Assembly (NCBI RefSeq): GCF_001952855.1
Contig: NZ_LPNO01000035.1
Location: 406,434-470,433, forward strand
Length of the DNA: 64,000 nt
From: Pseudomonas sp. ATCC PTA-122608
GTDB lineage: Bacteria; Pseudomonadota; Gammaproteobacteria; Pseudomonadales; Pseudomonadaceae
Direction: 5' to 3'
Shown: positions 25,622 through 33,236 of the stretch, in pieces
How the letters are laid out: each line of letters opens with the position of its first letter
Numbering within the stretch: position 1 is the first letter of the stretch
Position numbers and translations under genes: made by a program
Notes under the pieces: generated by a model
Database searches by the model: none
Seen by the model: the letters and a program-made list of their open reading frames with translations, nothing else
Told to the model about the DNA's origin: nothing

Positions 25622-26241
25622 GGGGCAGGGCTCTCTTTGGACAGGGCGTCTTTGGACAAATCCCAGATGTTCGGGAGGAAGGCGTTGGAATAACCGGAGA
25701 TAAACAGTTTCTCGCTGCCGTCTGGCTGGTACACGGCGCGGCGTACGGCACCGATGTTGGCGCCGTATACATGAATGCTGATGGACACCTGGTCGCTGAA
25801 CGCATTGCTGACTTGATGGATGTCACCGATCTTTGGCGACACCGCTTCCACCTGGCCGGGCGCAAGCTGGATGCGCTTGCCGTCGGCGATCAACGCGCCC
25901 TCGGAGTTACGCTCAAAGCCCTGGGAATACTCGGAGCCGCGCAGCATGCCGATCAGCCCCCACACGCGATGGTCATGGATCGGCGTGGCCTGCCCCGGCC
26001 CCCACACAAAACTGACGATGCTGAAGCGCTGGCGCGAATCGGCGTGCAGCAGAAATTGCTGATAACGCTCGGGGTTGGGTTGGGCAAACTCGTCCGGCAG
26101 CCAGTCGTCGTGGCTGACCAGTTGCGCCAGCAGCTTGCCGCCGCGGTGCAGCAGGTCGCCTTCGCGAGGGTTGCCGTCGATCAATTCCGCCAGGGCGCCA
26201 ATGAATGCTCTGAGTCTCTCCGGGTGTCGGGCCTGGGTCAT
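25618..26241 (-). CDS. 3-mercaptopropionate dioxygenase
   Basis: A 207-residue cupin thiol dioxygenase closest to P. aeruginosa PA2602 (p3MDO). The Fe ligands are His89 and His91 (PIHDHRVWG) and His142 (DIHQVSN). The Ser155-His157-Tyr159 outer-sphere triad reads SISIHVY, Arg168 is present, and Gln62 replaces the cysteine-binding Arg of mammalian cysteine dioxygenase. These features mark the 3-mercaptopropionate class, which oxidises thiols to sulfinates with O2. It is the first gene of the operon with the rhodanese and is divergent from a LysR gene. Confidence 0.9.
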   Translation of the reverse strand: MTQARHPERLRAFIGALAELIDGNPREGDLLHRGGKLLAQLVSHDDWLPDEFAQPNPERYQQFLLHADSRQRFSIVSFVWGPGQATPIHDHRVWGLIGMLRGSEYSQGFERNSEGALIADGKRIQLAPGQVEAVSPKIGDIHQVSNAFSDQVSISIHVYGANIGAVRRAVYQPDGSEKLFISGYSNAFLPNIWDLSKDALSKESPAP

Positions 26242-26461
26242 GACAATTCCATCGTGGGTGGTTCAGGGTGATGGCTTTATCTAAGCATAATGTTTGATCT
26301 TAATATGCTGTCTTTTAATGATTAGGTTATAGCTGAAAGTAATTTAGAACCGGCCTGAGTCGCGTGGGTTGTTATCGATCAGCCCGGTGGCCTATCCAGC
26401 TACCGGTAATGGAACTATGCTTTTCACACATTTTAATGACTGTTCTCTATGTGCGGCCCAA
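26242..26461. promoter_or_regulatory. Divergent promoter region of the sulfur module
   Basis: 220 bp, AT-rich in the centre (about 26280-26350), separate the thiol dioxygenase start and the LysR start. A LysR-controlled divergent promoter is expected; no single T-N11-A box stands out clearly. Confidence 0.45.
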
Positions 26462-27367
26462 ATGAAAATTGACGATATCGATGCCTTTGTCGAAGTGATT
26501 CGTTGCCAGTCCATCAGCCATGCCGCCGAGTCATTGCAGCTGACCCAGCCGGCCATCACCCGTCGCGTGCAGAACTTCGAGCAGGCGCTGGGGGTGGAGT
26601 TGTTTGACCGCAACACCAAGCCGCTCAAGCCTACCTTGATCGGTACGCGGGTGTATGAGCAGTGCCGTTCGATCCTTCGGGAAATGGACGCCCTGCGCGA
26701 ACTGGTGGCTACCGACGCACCGCCCACGGGCGTTCTGCGCCTGGGCGTGCCGCAGACCATCGGCGACGTGGTGTTGCTGGATGCCCTGAAGCACCTGCGC
26801 GGTGAGTTTCCCGAGCTGCGGGCGCAGGTTGCTACCGGTTGGGGAAGCCAACTGGTGGGCAAGATCGAGCGTGGTGAGCTGGACGCGGCGGCGGCGCTGT
26901 TTCCGGCGGGCAAGATATTCCCGGATAACATCGTCGGCGAGTCTCTCGGCAAGGTGGAATTGGTGGTGGTGTGTGGCAAGGCTCAACTGCCCAGGAAGCC
27001 CTGCAAGCTGGCGGACGTGTACCAGAATGGCTGGATCCTCAACCCGGATGGCTGTGGGTTCCGCGCCGGGTTGCAACGTACCTTGGCGGATCAGGGGCTG
27101 GCGTTGCGGGTCAATCTGGAGACCTTTGGCACCGAGTTGCAACTGGGGCTGGTGGCTGACGGCCTGGGCCTTGGGCTGGTGCCACGGCCGTTGCTGGAAC
27201 GCAGTGTCCATCGCGATCAATTGGCGGTCATGCCGTTGAAGGACTTCAAGCCGGTGATGGACTTGTGGCTGATCTATCCGCATTTTCTTGGCAACCTGCA
27301 AGGGCCGGTGGATGCGTTTGGCAAGCTGGTGGCGGGGTCGTTGCACAAGGCTCGTCATGCGGAGTGA
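26462..27367 (+). CDS. LysR regulator of the thiol dioxygenase module (PA2601-like)
   Basis: A 301-residue LysR regulator beginning MKIDDIDAFVEVIRCQSISHAAESL, with the helix-turn-helix at about 4-62 and the effector domain from about 90. The order LysR, dioxygenase and rhodanese matches PA2601-PA2603 of P. aeruginosa, so it probably senses a thiol or sulfur metabolite. The frame is open 31 codons upstream; that stretch does not resemble LysR proteins, so 26462 was chosen. Confidence 0.88.
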   Translation: MKIDDIDAFVEVIRCQSISHAAESLQLTQPAITRRVQNFEQALGVELFDRNTKPLKPTLIGTRVYEQCRSILREMDALRELVATDAPPTGVLRLGVPQTIGDVVLLDALKHLRGEFPELRAQVATGWGSQLVGKIERGELDAAAALFPAGKIFPDNIVGESLGKVELVVVCGKAQLPRKPCKLADVYQNGWILNPDGCGFRAGLQRTLADQGLALRVNLETFGTELQLGLVADGLGLGLVPRPLLERSVHRDQLAVMPLKDFKPVMDLWLIYPHFLGNLQGPVDAFGKLVAGSLHKARHAE

Positions 27368-27394
27368 GCCTGCAACCACGCTGAGAGGAGGGGG

Positions 27395-28221
27395 CATATC
27401 CGTTATTTGGGTGATGGCTGATATGGGTTCCGCTCTTACAGCGGCTCACTTTTGAAGAGCGCAAAAGTAAGCAAAACGCTCTTGCCCCACCACTCGGCAC
27501 CTCGCTTGGGCTCGGTGTGCCCTCACTCCGGCTTTGGAGCGTGGGCCGCCGCGATGGGCCATCCATGGCCCAGCGCGGCTAACCCGGCGTCCTGCCGGGT
27601 TACCCACGCTCCAAAGCCTGCGTTCGGCCAGCGTGGTTTAACGGGGCGCCTAAGATCAAGATCAAAAGCAGATCAAGAGCACAGCGGCCTACAGGCCGGC
27701 TTGAGTGTGGTGAAGCAACAGCAGAAGCAACAGCAAGATCAGAAGCTAAAGCGGGCACGGTCCAAATGTGGGAGCGGGCTTGCTCGCGAAGGTGGTTAAC
27801 GATGACGCGGGCATCCTGATTCAACGCGGCGGTCTTAGGTTTTTCGCGAGCAAGCTCGCTCCTACAGAAAAGCAGCTCTGCTTTCGCTCTGGATCTTGCC
27901 TCTGCTTCTAACACTCAAGCCGGCCGGTAGGCCGCTGTGCTCTTGCTTTTGATTTTGATCTGCGGGCCCCGTCAACCACGATGGCCGCAAGTAGGCACGG
28001 TGGAGCGGGTAAATCGGCAGGGAAGCCGATTTAGCCGCGCCGGGCCATGGATGGCCCGTCGCGGCGGCCCGCGGAACCGGGCCGGAGTGCGGGCATGCCG
28101 AGCCTAGGCGAGGCACCGAGTGGTGGGGCAAAGACTTTTTGGTTACTTTTGGGGCGTTTGCCAAAAGTGACCCGCTGTAAGAGCGGAACCATAAGCAGCC
28201 GTTACCTAAATAACGGATATG
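27395..28221. repeat. Nested imperfect palindrome of about 830 bp, no genes
   Basis: The gap between the LysR gene and the PAP2-like gene holds one large inverted repeat centred near 27808. The outer arms (27395-27612 and 28003-28221) share ATATCCGTTATTT, GGTTCCGCTCTTACAGCGG, GCCCCACCACTCGG and GGGCCATCCATGGCCC. The middle arms (about 27613-27715 and 27906-28002) share GAGCACAGCGGCCTAC and GGCCGGCTTGAGTGT. The innermost pair (27769-27791 and 27845-27869) are REP units. The arms differ at many positions, so they are old or exchanged between copies. No supported coding sequence lies inside. Confidence 0.85.
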
Positions 28222-28327
28222 TACTCGGTCCACATCCAAATGGGCCACCGAGCCCCGAAGTCGTTGTGTTTTACCCAAGTCTAAGGTCTCATTGGGACCA
28301 GCAAAAATCGCACGTAAGGAACAGCAC

Positions 28328-28951
28328 TTGATACGGGAAGAACTGGCGCAATATGGCGGTATCACCGTCATGATTCCAGCCGCAGTGGTGATCGCCGTCT
28401 GGCTCTGGTACTCCCGGCCCCAGGCGGTCAAGTGGTGGCTGATGACAATCGCCTGCACCTATTCCATCGTGGCGTTCAGCAAGTTGTTGTTCAAGGGCTG
28501 GGGCGTTTCGCTCCAACACCTTGATATCGCCGTGCTCAGCGGTCACGCCATGAATACCTCGTTGATGGTCCCTGTGGCGATAAGCCTGGTAGCCCGCCGC
28601 ATCAACCCCGATTGGCGCTGGCCCGCGGCTATCTGCGGGCTGTTGATCACCGCGTGGTTCAGCGCTTATTGCGTCGCGCCCTATATTCACCCGCTTAACG
28701 AAGCGCTGGCCGGTGGCTTCTTGGGTGGAATGGCGGCGATCGCTTTTCTATGGCGACTGGAAGTGGTTGAGGTGCGGGTTTCCCCATCCCTGATCGGTGG
28801 GGGAATGGTAATTCTGCTGTTAAGTGCGATGGCGCCCAAGTACAACGCCGAGAAACTGCTCAACCATGTCGCCGTGGCGGTTTCAGGGGCTGATGAGGCC
28901 CATCAGGAGCCTTCCTGGCGCGCCTCTTCCATGCCGATGAACGCCGAGTAA
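28328..28951 (+). CDS. Membrane protein resembling the PAP2 phosphatase fold
   Basis: A 207-residue integral membrane protein with about five to six hydrophobic helices. Two stretches recall PAP2 lipid phosphatases: SGHAMNTSLMVPVA (like the PSGH motif) and HPLNEALAGGFLGG (like the histidine motif). The first Lys/Arg-Pro motif is at most RPQAVKWW, so activity is uncertain; a bactoprenyl-diphosphate role for polysaccharide synthesis is an inference. The start was set at TTG 28328 with AAGGA at 28315; a TTG at 28292 is also open. The 3' end overlaps the converging small gene by 49 nt. Confidence 0.65.
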   Translation: MIREELAQYGGITVMIPAAVVIAVWLWYSRPQAVKWWLMTIACTYSIVAFSKLLFKGWGVSLQHLDIAVLSGHAMNTSLMVPVAISLVARRINPDWRWPAAICGLLITAWFSAYCVAPYIHPLNEALAGGFLGGMAAIAFLWRLEVVEVRVSPSLIGGGMVILLLSAMAPKYNAEKLLNHVAVAVSGADEAHQEPSWRASSMPMNAE

Positions 28952-29250
28952 GTGGCCAGGTCCAGGGCCAGGTTACTCTCCACCAGCAGCTCCAGCAGTA
29001 CCGTCTGGCAATTGAAGCGCCGTGCATCGCCACGGCGCTGAGCGCGCTTCATTTGCTTGAACAACGTATCGGTGATGGCTTGCGGTGAGTTGTCTCGCAA
29101 GCGATCCAGCCAGTGGGACAGCACCTGGGTGTTGCGCGCATATTGCTCCGCCGGCAGCTGTTCGTTGGGCGCCAGGCCCACAAATCCTTCAAACGCGTCC
29201 GTCAGCCTTTTCAAGGCGTAGGCACGTTTCAGGTCCTCATAAATGCTCAT
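28903..29250 (-). CDS. Hypothetical 115-residue protein
   Basis: A small, mostly helical, charged protein with no signal peptide, starting MSIYEDLKRAYALKRLTDAFEG. I do not recognise a family. Its start overlaps the stop of the gene at 29247-29555 (ATGA), so they form a coupled pair downstream of the RfaH-type gene. The 3' end overlaps the membrane-protein gene on the other strand by 49 nt. A role linked to the polysaccharide locus is only a suggestion from position. Confidence 0.7.
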   Translation of the reverse strand: MSIYEDLKRAYALKRLTDAFEGFVGLAPNEQLPAEQYARNTQVLSHWLDRLRDNSPQAITDTLFKQMKRAQRRGDARRFNCQTVLLELLVESNLALDLATYSAFIGMEEARQEGS

Positions 29251-29555
29251 GGCCGCTCCTCGGTGCAGGAGATGTTGGCGAGTAACTCGGCCGTCTTCAT
29301 TTGCATCAGGTGGCTGTCGCCGCGACTCTCCACACACAGGCAAATGGACAGGGGATTGCTCACCTGCAATTTGAAGCGCCAGTCGGCAAAGACCATTGAA
29401 AGCCCGCTACAGGATTCGTCGCTGTCCAGTGAATTGCTGGCGTATAACACCTGCATGCGTTCTACAACGGTGGTTGAACTATTAACCTTGACGTGGATGT
29501 TTCCCGAAGAAGGAAACAGGCCGATACGCTCTACCAATAGCTTTGAACTTTTCAT
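29247..29555 (-). CDS. Hypothetical 102-residue protein
   Basis: A small soluble protein starting MKSSKLLVERIGLFPSSGNIHVKVNSS. No signal peptide, transmembrane helix or known motif is seen, and the predicted content is mainly beta. It is coupled to the next gene by a 4-nt overlap. Upstream are an AT-rich gap with a repeated motif (29615-29669) and then the RfaH-type gene on the same strand, so the three could share a transcript. Confidence 0.65.
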   Translation of the reverse strand: MKSSKLLVERIGLFPSSGNIHVKVNSSTTVVERMQVLYASNSLDSDESCSGLSMVFADWRFKLQVSNPLSICLCVESRGDSHLMQMKTAELLANISCTEERP

Positions 29556-29614
29556 GGCCGTCCCTCGCTGTTTATTCAGGTATTACTTTATTCTGAAGAG
29601 GTGAAAAAGTAAGG

Positions 29615-29669
29615 GGATGTTATTTTTAGTCTGCTAATAAGTTGGATGTTATTTTTCGTCTGAATAAGT
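29615..29669. repeat. Two direct copies of a GGATGTTATTTTT motif
   Basis: GGATGTTATTTTTAGTCTG (from 29615) and GGATGTTATTTTTCGTCTG (from 29644) are each followed by AATAAGT and sit 29 bp apart between the RfaH-type gene and the small-gene pair. A third copy, TTGTTATTTTTCGTCCGG, lies at about 30291-30308 in the RfaH/phosphatase promoter region. Three copies within 700 bp suggest a binding site. Confidence 0.6.
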
Positions 29670-29674
29670 GGGTT

Positions 29675-30184
29675 TCAGCAAGTCAACTCGACTCGGCTGA
29701 TTTCCGCTAACGGCAAGTTTATTCGCTGTTCCCGTTGCAGGAAGTTCATCAGCAATACCACGCGTTCTTCTCCATCCATGGCCAGGAAGACGGCCTCAAG
29801 TTCGGCAAACGGCCCTTCGTTGATGCGCACGCTTTCGCCGGGCTTCAGCAGGGGTGCCACAACGCCGTGATGGTCTCGCTCCTGCAGCTCGCCCACCAGT
29901 GCGTCGCTGATGGGCAGCGGATGGGCGCCGAATGCGACGACCCGCGACACCCCGCGGGTCGAGCGCAGGGAGCTCCAGCTGTCCTGCAGGCTCATTTGAA
30001 TAAACAGATAACCGGGAAACACCGATTCGCGAGTGGTCCTGCGCTGGCCCTTCAACAGCCGTTCGCGTTTATAGGTAGATCGAAAACAGGTGTAGCCCTG
30101 ACGCTGAAGATGTTCCTCGGCGCGCTCGTCCTGCCGGGATTTGCACTGGACCAGGTACCAGGCTTTGTTGGCGTTTGCGCTCAT
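29675..30184 (-). CDS. rfaH: RfaH-family transcription antiterminator
   Basis: A 169-residue NusG paralogue of the RfaH type. The N-terminal NGN domain includes WYLVQCKSRQDERAEEHLQRQGY, a Phe/Arg-rich stretch and FPGYLFIQM; the KOW-containing C-terminal domain includes PGESVRINEGPFAELEAVFL. RfaH binds RNA polymerase paused at ops DNA and suppresses Rho and intrinsic termination in long polysaccharide operons. A perfect ops core lies in the polysaccharide operon at 33192, so this gene probably regulates its neighbours. It is divergent from the Wzb-like phosphatase, sharing a promoter region of about 230 bp. Confidence 0.9.
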   Translation of the reverse strand: MSANANKAWYLVQCKSRQDERAEEHLQRQGYTCFRSTYKRERLLKGQRRTTRESVFPGYLFIQMSLQDSWSSLRSTRGVSRVVAFGAHPLPISDALVGELQERDHHGVVAPLLKPGESVRINEGPFAELEAVFLAMDGEERVVLLMNFLQREQRINLPLAEISRVELTC

Positions 30185-30416
30185 GGAACTTCCTCTGTTT
30201 ATATAAAACGATACTCAGCGGTCATGTAATTTAAAGCCGGTGCGTACTGCAAAGTCATGAATGTTATAAATCGTCGGGTTGGTGGGGGTGTTGTTATTTT
30301 TCGTCCGGAGATAGTTTTGGGTGAAGTGGGGGTTCCATGGTAATAAATACTGCCGCGAAGTTGCGAAGTTGATGTTATGGCTTCGTGGGGTAATGGATGG
30401 CCCGGGGAATAGTGTC
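30185..30416. promoter_or_regulatory. Divergent promoter region of rfaH and the polysaccharide operon
   Basis: An AT-rich stretch of about 230 bp between divergent starts. It holds one copy of the TGTTATTTTTCGTC motif (30292-30305) also found twice at 29615-29669. A promoter for the polysaccharide operon is expected here, but no sigma-factor box is clear by eye. Confidence 0.5.
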
Positions 30417-30857
30417 TTGTTTAAAAGAGTGTTGATTGTCTGTATCGGCAATATTTGCCGCAGTCCCACCGCGGAAAGCCTGTTGCGTGGCGCACTGAGT
30501 CGCTGCGATATCAAGGTCAGCTCGGCGGGCATCGCCGCGTTGGTCGGCAAGCCGATTGAAACCACCGCGCGTGCGGTACTCGAGGCCCATGGTCATCCAG
30601 CTATTGAGCACCAGGCCGTCCAGCTGGAGCCGCAGGCGATCAGTGAAGCCGACCTGATCCTGGTGATGGAGCGACAGCACATCAGCGCCGTACTCAGCAT
30701 GGCGCCCGAGGCACGAGGCAAGGTCTTGCTGCTGGGGAAATGGCAAAACGAGCGAGAGATCAGCGACCCCTACCGGCAAGGGAAAGCTGCTTTTGTGCAC
30801 GCTTATGCGTTGATCGAAGAAGCCGTAAACGCATGGGCGCAGCGTCTCGCACGCTGA
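30417..30857 (+). CDS. wzb: Low-molecular-weight protein tyrosine phosphatase (Wzb-like)
   Basis: A 146-residue LMW tyrosine phosphatase with the catalytic loop CIGNICRSP (Cys9, Arg15) and the general-acid region DPYR near the C-terminal third. It should remove phosphates from the Wzc-type kinase encoded 45 bp downstream, the cycle that controls Wzy-dependent polysaccharide export. The start was set at TTG 30417 because family members begin about eight residues before the active Cys and GGGGA lies at 30403; ATG 30393 in the same frame is an alternative. It is the first gene of the polysaccharide operon. Confidence 0.88.
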   Translation: MFKRVLIVCIGNICRSPTAESLLRGALSRCDIKVSSAGIAALVGKPIETTARAVLEAHGHPAIEHQAVQLEPQAISEADLILVMERQHISAVLSMAPEARGKVLLLGKWQNEREISDPYRQGKAAFVHAYALIEEAVNAWAQRLAR

Positions 30858-30902
30858 TCGCCATGACTTTTTGAATCGAAATAAAGGCTAAGAATCCGAC
30901 TT

Positions 30903-33131
30903 ATGCAGCAAGCGCCAGCAGTCACCGTACGGGAAGACGATAACGAGGAGATTGATCTCCTCGGTCTGTTTGGAACACTGATCGACCACAAATGGTTGAT
31001 CGCCGCAGTTACCGGCGCCTTTATGCTCACGGGCGCCGCGTATGCGGTGTTGGCGACTCCGGTCTTTCAGGCGAATGCCCTGTTGCAGGTCGAAGCGAAA
31101 AAGAACGACTTGCTGGGCTTCTCGGACATCGGCGGCATGCTCGGCAAGGAGTCGCCTTCGGCCACCGAGATCGAATTGATCCAGTCGCGGTATGTGATTG
31201 GCAAAACCGTCGACAACCTGAAACTCGATATCGTCGTACAGCCGATGTACTTCCCGGTGGTCGGTGAGTTCCTCGCGCGCCGCTTCCAGAAGACTAACCC
31301 CGATGCAATCGCCGAGCCCTTGCTGGGCCTGGACAGTTTCGCCTGGGGCGGCGAGTCGCTGAAGATTTTCAAGCTGGACCTGCCCGACGGGCAACTGGGC
31401 AAGAAGCTGACCCTGACCGTGGGTGAAAACGCGCATTTCACCTTGGTGGATGAAGATGACCAAGTGCTGGCGGCCGGCGAGGCAGGGCAACTGATCGAGC
31501 AAAATGGCGTCGCGTTCCAGATTGCAGAACTGCGTGCCAAACCCGGCACGCGTTTCCGGGTGATCCGCAATGCACGCCTGACCAACATCCTCGACTACCA
31601 GGAGAACCTGGACGTGGTCGAGCGGGGGAAAGAGTCGGGCATGATCGGCCTGGCGCTGGAAAGCACCGACCCGGACCAGGCGATCAAGATCCTCAATCAG
31701 ATCGCGGCCATTTACGTGCGGCAAAACGTGGAGCGCACCTCGGCTGAGGCGGCGCAAAGCCTGGCGTTCCTCAAGGAGCAACTGCCGGAGGTCAAGAAGG
31801 ACCTGGAAAAAGCCGGCAAGGCCTTGAACGAGTACCAGACCCGCAGCAAGTCGGTGGACATCACCCTTGAAACCAAGGCGATTCTCGACCAGATCGTGGG
31901 GCTCGATACCAGCATCTCCGAGCTGAAGTTGCAGCAGGCCGAGATGGACCGCAAGTTCACCCGTCAGCATCCCGCGTATCGCGCATTGCTGACGCAGATT
32001 GGCGAGTTGACCAGCAAGCAGCAAAGCCTGGCGAGCCGGGTAGAAAGCCTGCCCTCGACCCAGCAGGAGCTGTTGAGTCTGACCCGGGATGTCGAGGTCG
32101 GTACGGCCATCTATACCCAACTGCTGAACAAGTCCCAGGAACTGGATGTGATGCGCGCGGGGACCGTGGGTAACGTGCGCCTGATCGACACCGCAGACGT
32201 CAATTACTTCAAGCCGATCAAGCCGAAAAAGATCCTGATCGTACTGATCGCGACCCTGCTCGGCGGCTTCCTGGCGGTGACGCTGGTGCTGCTGCGCAAG
32301 GCGCTGAATCGTGGCCTGGAAAGCCCGGAGGCTATCGAACAACTCGGGTTGCCGGTGTATGCGTCGATTCCGTACAGCCCGTTGCAAAAAGGTGAAGAAG
32401 ACAAAATCACCCGCGGCCGTGGACGTACCGATGCCAAGTCGTCATTGCTGGCCATCAGTCACCCTACGGACCTGGCGGTGGAGGCCTTGCGCAGTTTGCG
32501 CACCAGCCTGCACTTCGCGATGCTCGAGGCACCCAATAACCGCATCATGATCTCCGGCCCCAGCCCCGAGGTGGGCAAGACCTTCGTCTCGGTCAACCTG
32601 GCGGCGGTCATCGCGCAAACCGGGCAGCGCGTCTTGTTGATTGATGTGGATATGCGCCGTGGCTACCTGCACAAAGTGCTGGGTGTGCCGGCCAAGGATG
32701 GGCTTTCCGACATCCTCTCCAACCAATGCACCCTTGAAACCGCGATCCACAAAACCGGCATTGAAAACCTCGACATCATCAGCCGCGGGCAGATACCGCC
32801 CAATCCTTCGGAGTTGCTGATGCATCGCAACCTGACCGAACTGTTGTCGCAAGTCAGCGAACGCTATGACCTGGTGATTCTGGATACGCCACCGCTATTG
32901 GCCGTGACTGACGCGGCGATTGTGGGACGGCAGTCGGGGACCAACCTGATCGTTACGCGTTATGGCTTGAACCCGGCAAAAGAAATCGAACACACCATTC
33001 GCCGGTTTGCCCAGAACGGCATCGTGCTCAGAGGCGCGATCTTCAACGGCGTTGAAAAGAAGGCCTCGGCCAAATATGGCTACGGCAACTACGGGTATTA
33101 CCAGTACGAGTACCAGGCTGATCGGAGCTGA
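30903..33131 (+). CDS. wzc: Wzc-type polysaccharide co-polymerase and tyrosine kinase
   Basis: A 742-residue inner-membrane BY-kinase. It has an N-terminal Wzz domain with a transmembrane helix near 35-55, a long periplasmic coiled-coil part, a second helix near 440-460 and a cytoplasmic kinase. The kinase has Walker A GPSPEVGKT (about 550), Walker A' LLIDVDMRRG (about 579) and Walker B LVILDTPP (about 658). The tail is a tyrosine cluster (YGYGNYGYYQYEYQ). Autophosphorylation cycles with the Wzb-like phosphatase control chain length and export with Wza. The ops element and wzy follow. Confidence 0.93.
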   Translation: MQQAPAVTVREDDNEEIDLLGLFGTLIDHKWLIAAVTGAFMLTGAAYAVLATPVFQANALLQVEAKKNDLLGFSDIGGMLGKESPSATEIELIQSRYVIGKTVDNLKLDIVVQPMYFPVVGEFLARRFQKTNPDAIAEPLLGLDSFAWGGESLKIFKLDLPDGQLGKKLTLTVGENAHFTLVDEDDQVLAAGEAGQLIEQNGVAFQIAELRAKPGTRFRVIRNARLTNILDYQENLDVVERGKESGMIGLALESTDPDQAIKILNQIAAIYVRQNVERTSAEAAQSLAFLKEQLPEVKKDLEKAGKALNEYQTRSKSVDITLETKAILDQIVGLDTSISELKLQQAEMDRKFTRQHPAYRALLTQIGELTSKQQSLASRVESLPSTQQELLSLTRDVEVGTAIYTQLLNKSQELDVMRAGTVGNVRLIDTADVNYFKPIKPKKILIVLIATLLGGFLAVTLVLLRKALNRGLESPEAIEQLGLPVYASIPYSPLQKGEEDKITRGRGRTDAKSSLLAISHPTDLAVEALRSLRTSLHFAMLEAPNNRIMISGPSPEVGKTFVSVNLAAVIAQTGQRVLLIDVDMRRGYLHKVLGVPAKDGLSDILSNQCTLETAIHKTGIENLDIISRGQIPPNPSELLMHRNLTELLSQVSERYDLVILDTPPLLAVTDAAIVGRQSGTNLIVTRYGLNPAKEIEHTIRRFAQNGIVLRGAIFNGVEKKASAKYGYGNYGYYQYEYQADRS

Positions 33132-33191
33132 TTCACCACTGTCATTGCAGGATAGAGGTCACGTTCTCAGGAAATGAACGAAAAATCCTGG

Positions 33192-33204
33192 GGCGGTAGC
33201 GTGC
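33192..33204 (+). promoter_or_regulatory. ops / JUMPstart element for RfaH
   Basis: GGCGGTAGCGTGC is identical to the enterobacterial ops core, and its upstream CCTGGG resembles the CCAGGG of JUMPstart. It lies in the 105-nt gap between wzc and wzy, on the coding strand. An RfaH-type gene is 3 kb upstream. The ops element makes RNA polymerase pause and exposes the non-template strand to RfaH, so polymerase should be modified before entering the remaining genes. Confidence 0.85.
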
Positions 33205-33236
33205 CAAATTCAAATCAGCATAAAGAATACCCAGCC

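Noticed and set aside
25459..26271. 270-codon plus-strand open frame
   Set aside because: It is antisense to the thiol dioxygenase, whose metal ligands are all intact.
27862..28458. 198-codon minus-strand open frame in the palindromic region
   Set aside because: It runs across REP and repeat arms and into the antisense of the membrane-protein gene; no ribosome site or protein character is seen.
30888..32387. 499-codon minus-strand open frame
   Set aside because: It lies entirely antisense to wzc, has no recognisable domain and no ribosome site; a codon-bias shadow.
33174..33236. Upstream start for wzy
   Set aside because: The extra 21 residues are hydrophilic, cover the ops element and have no counterpart before the first membrane helix.
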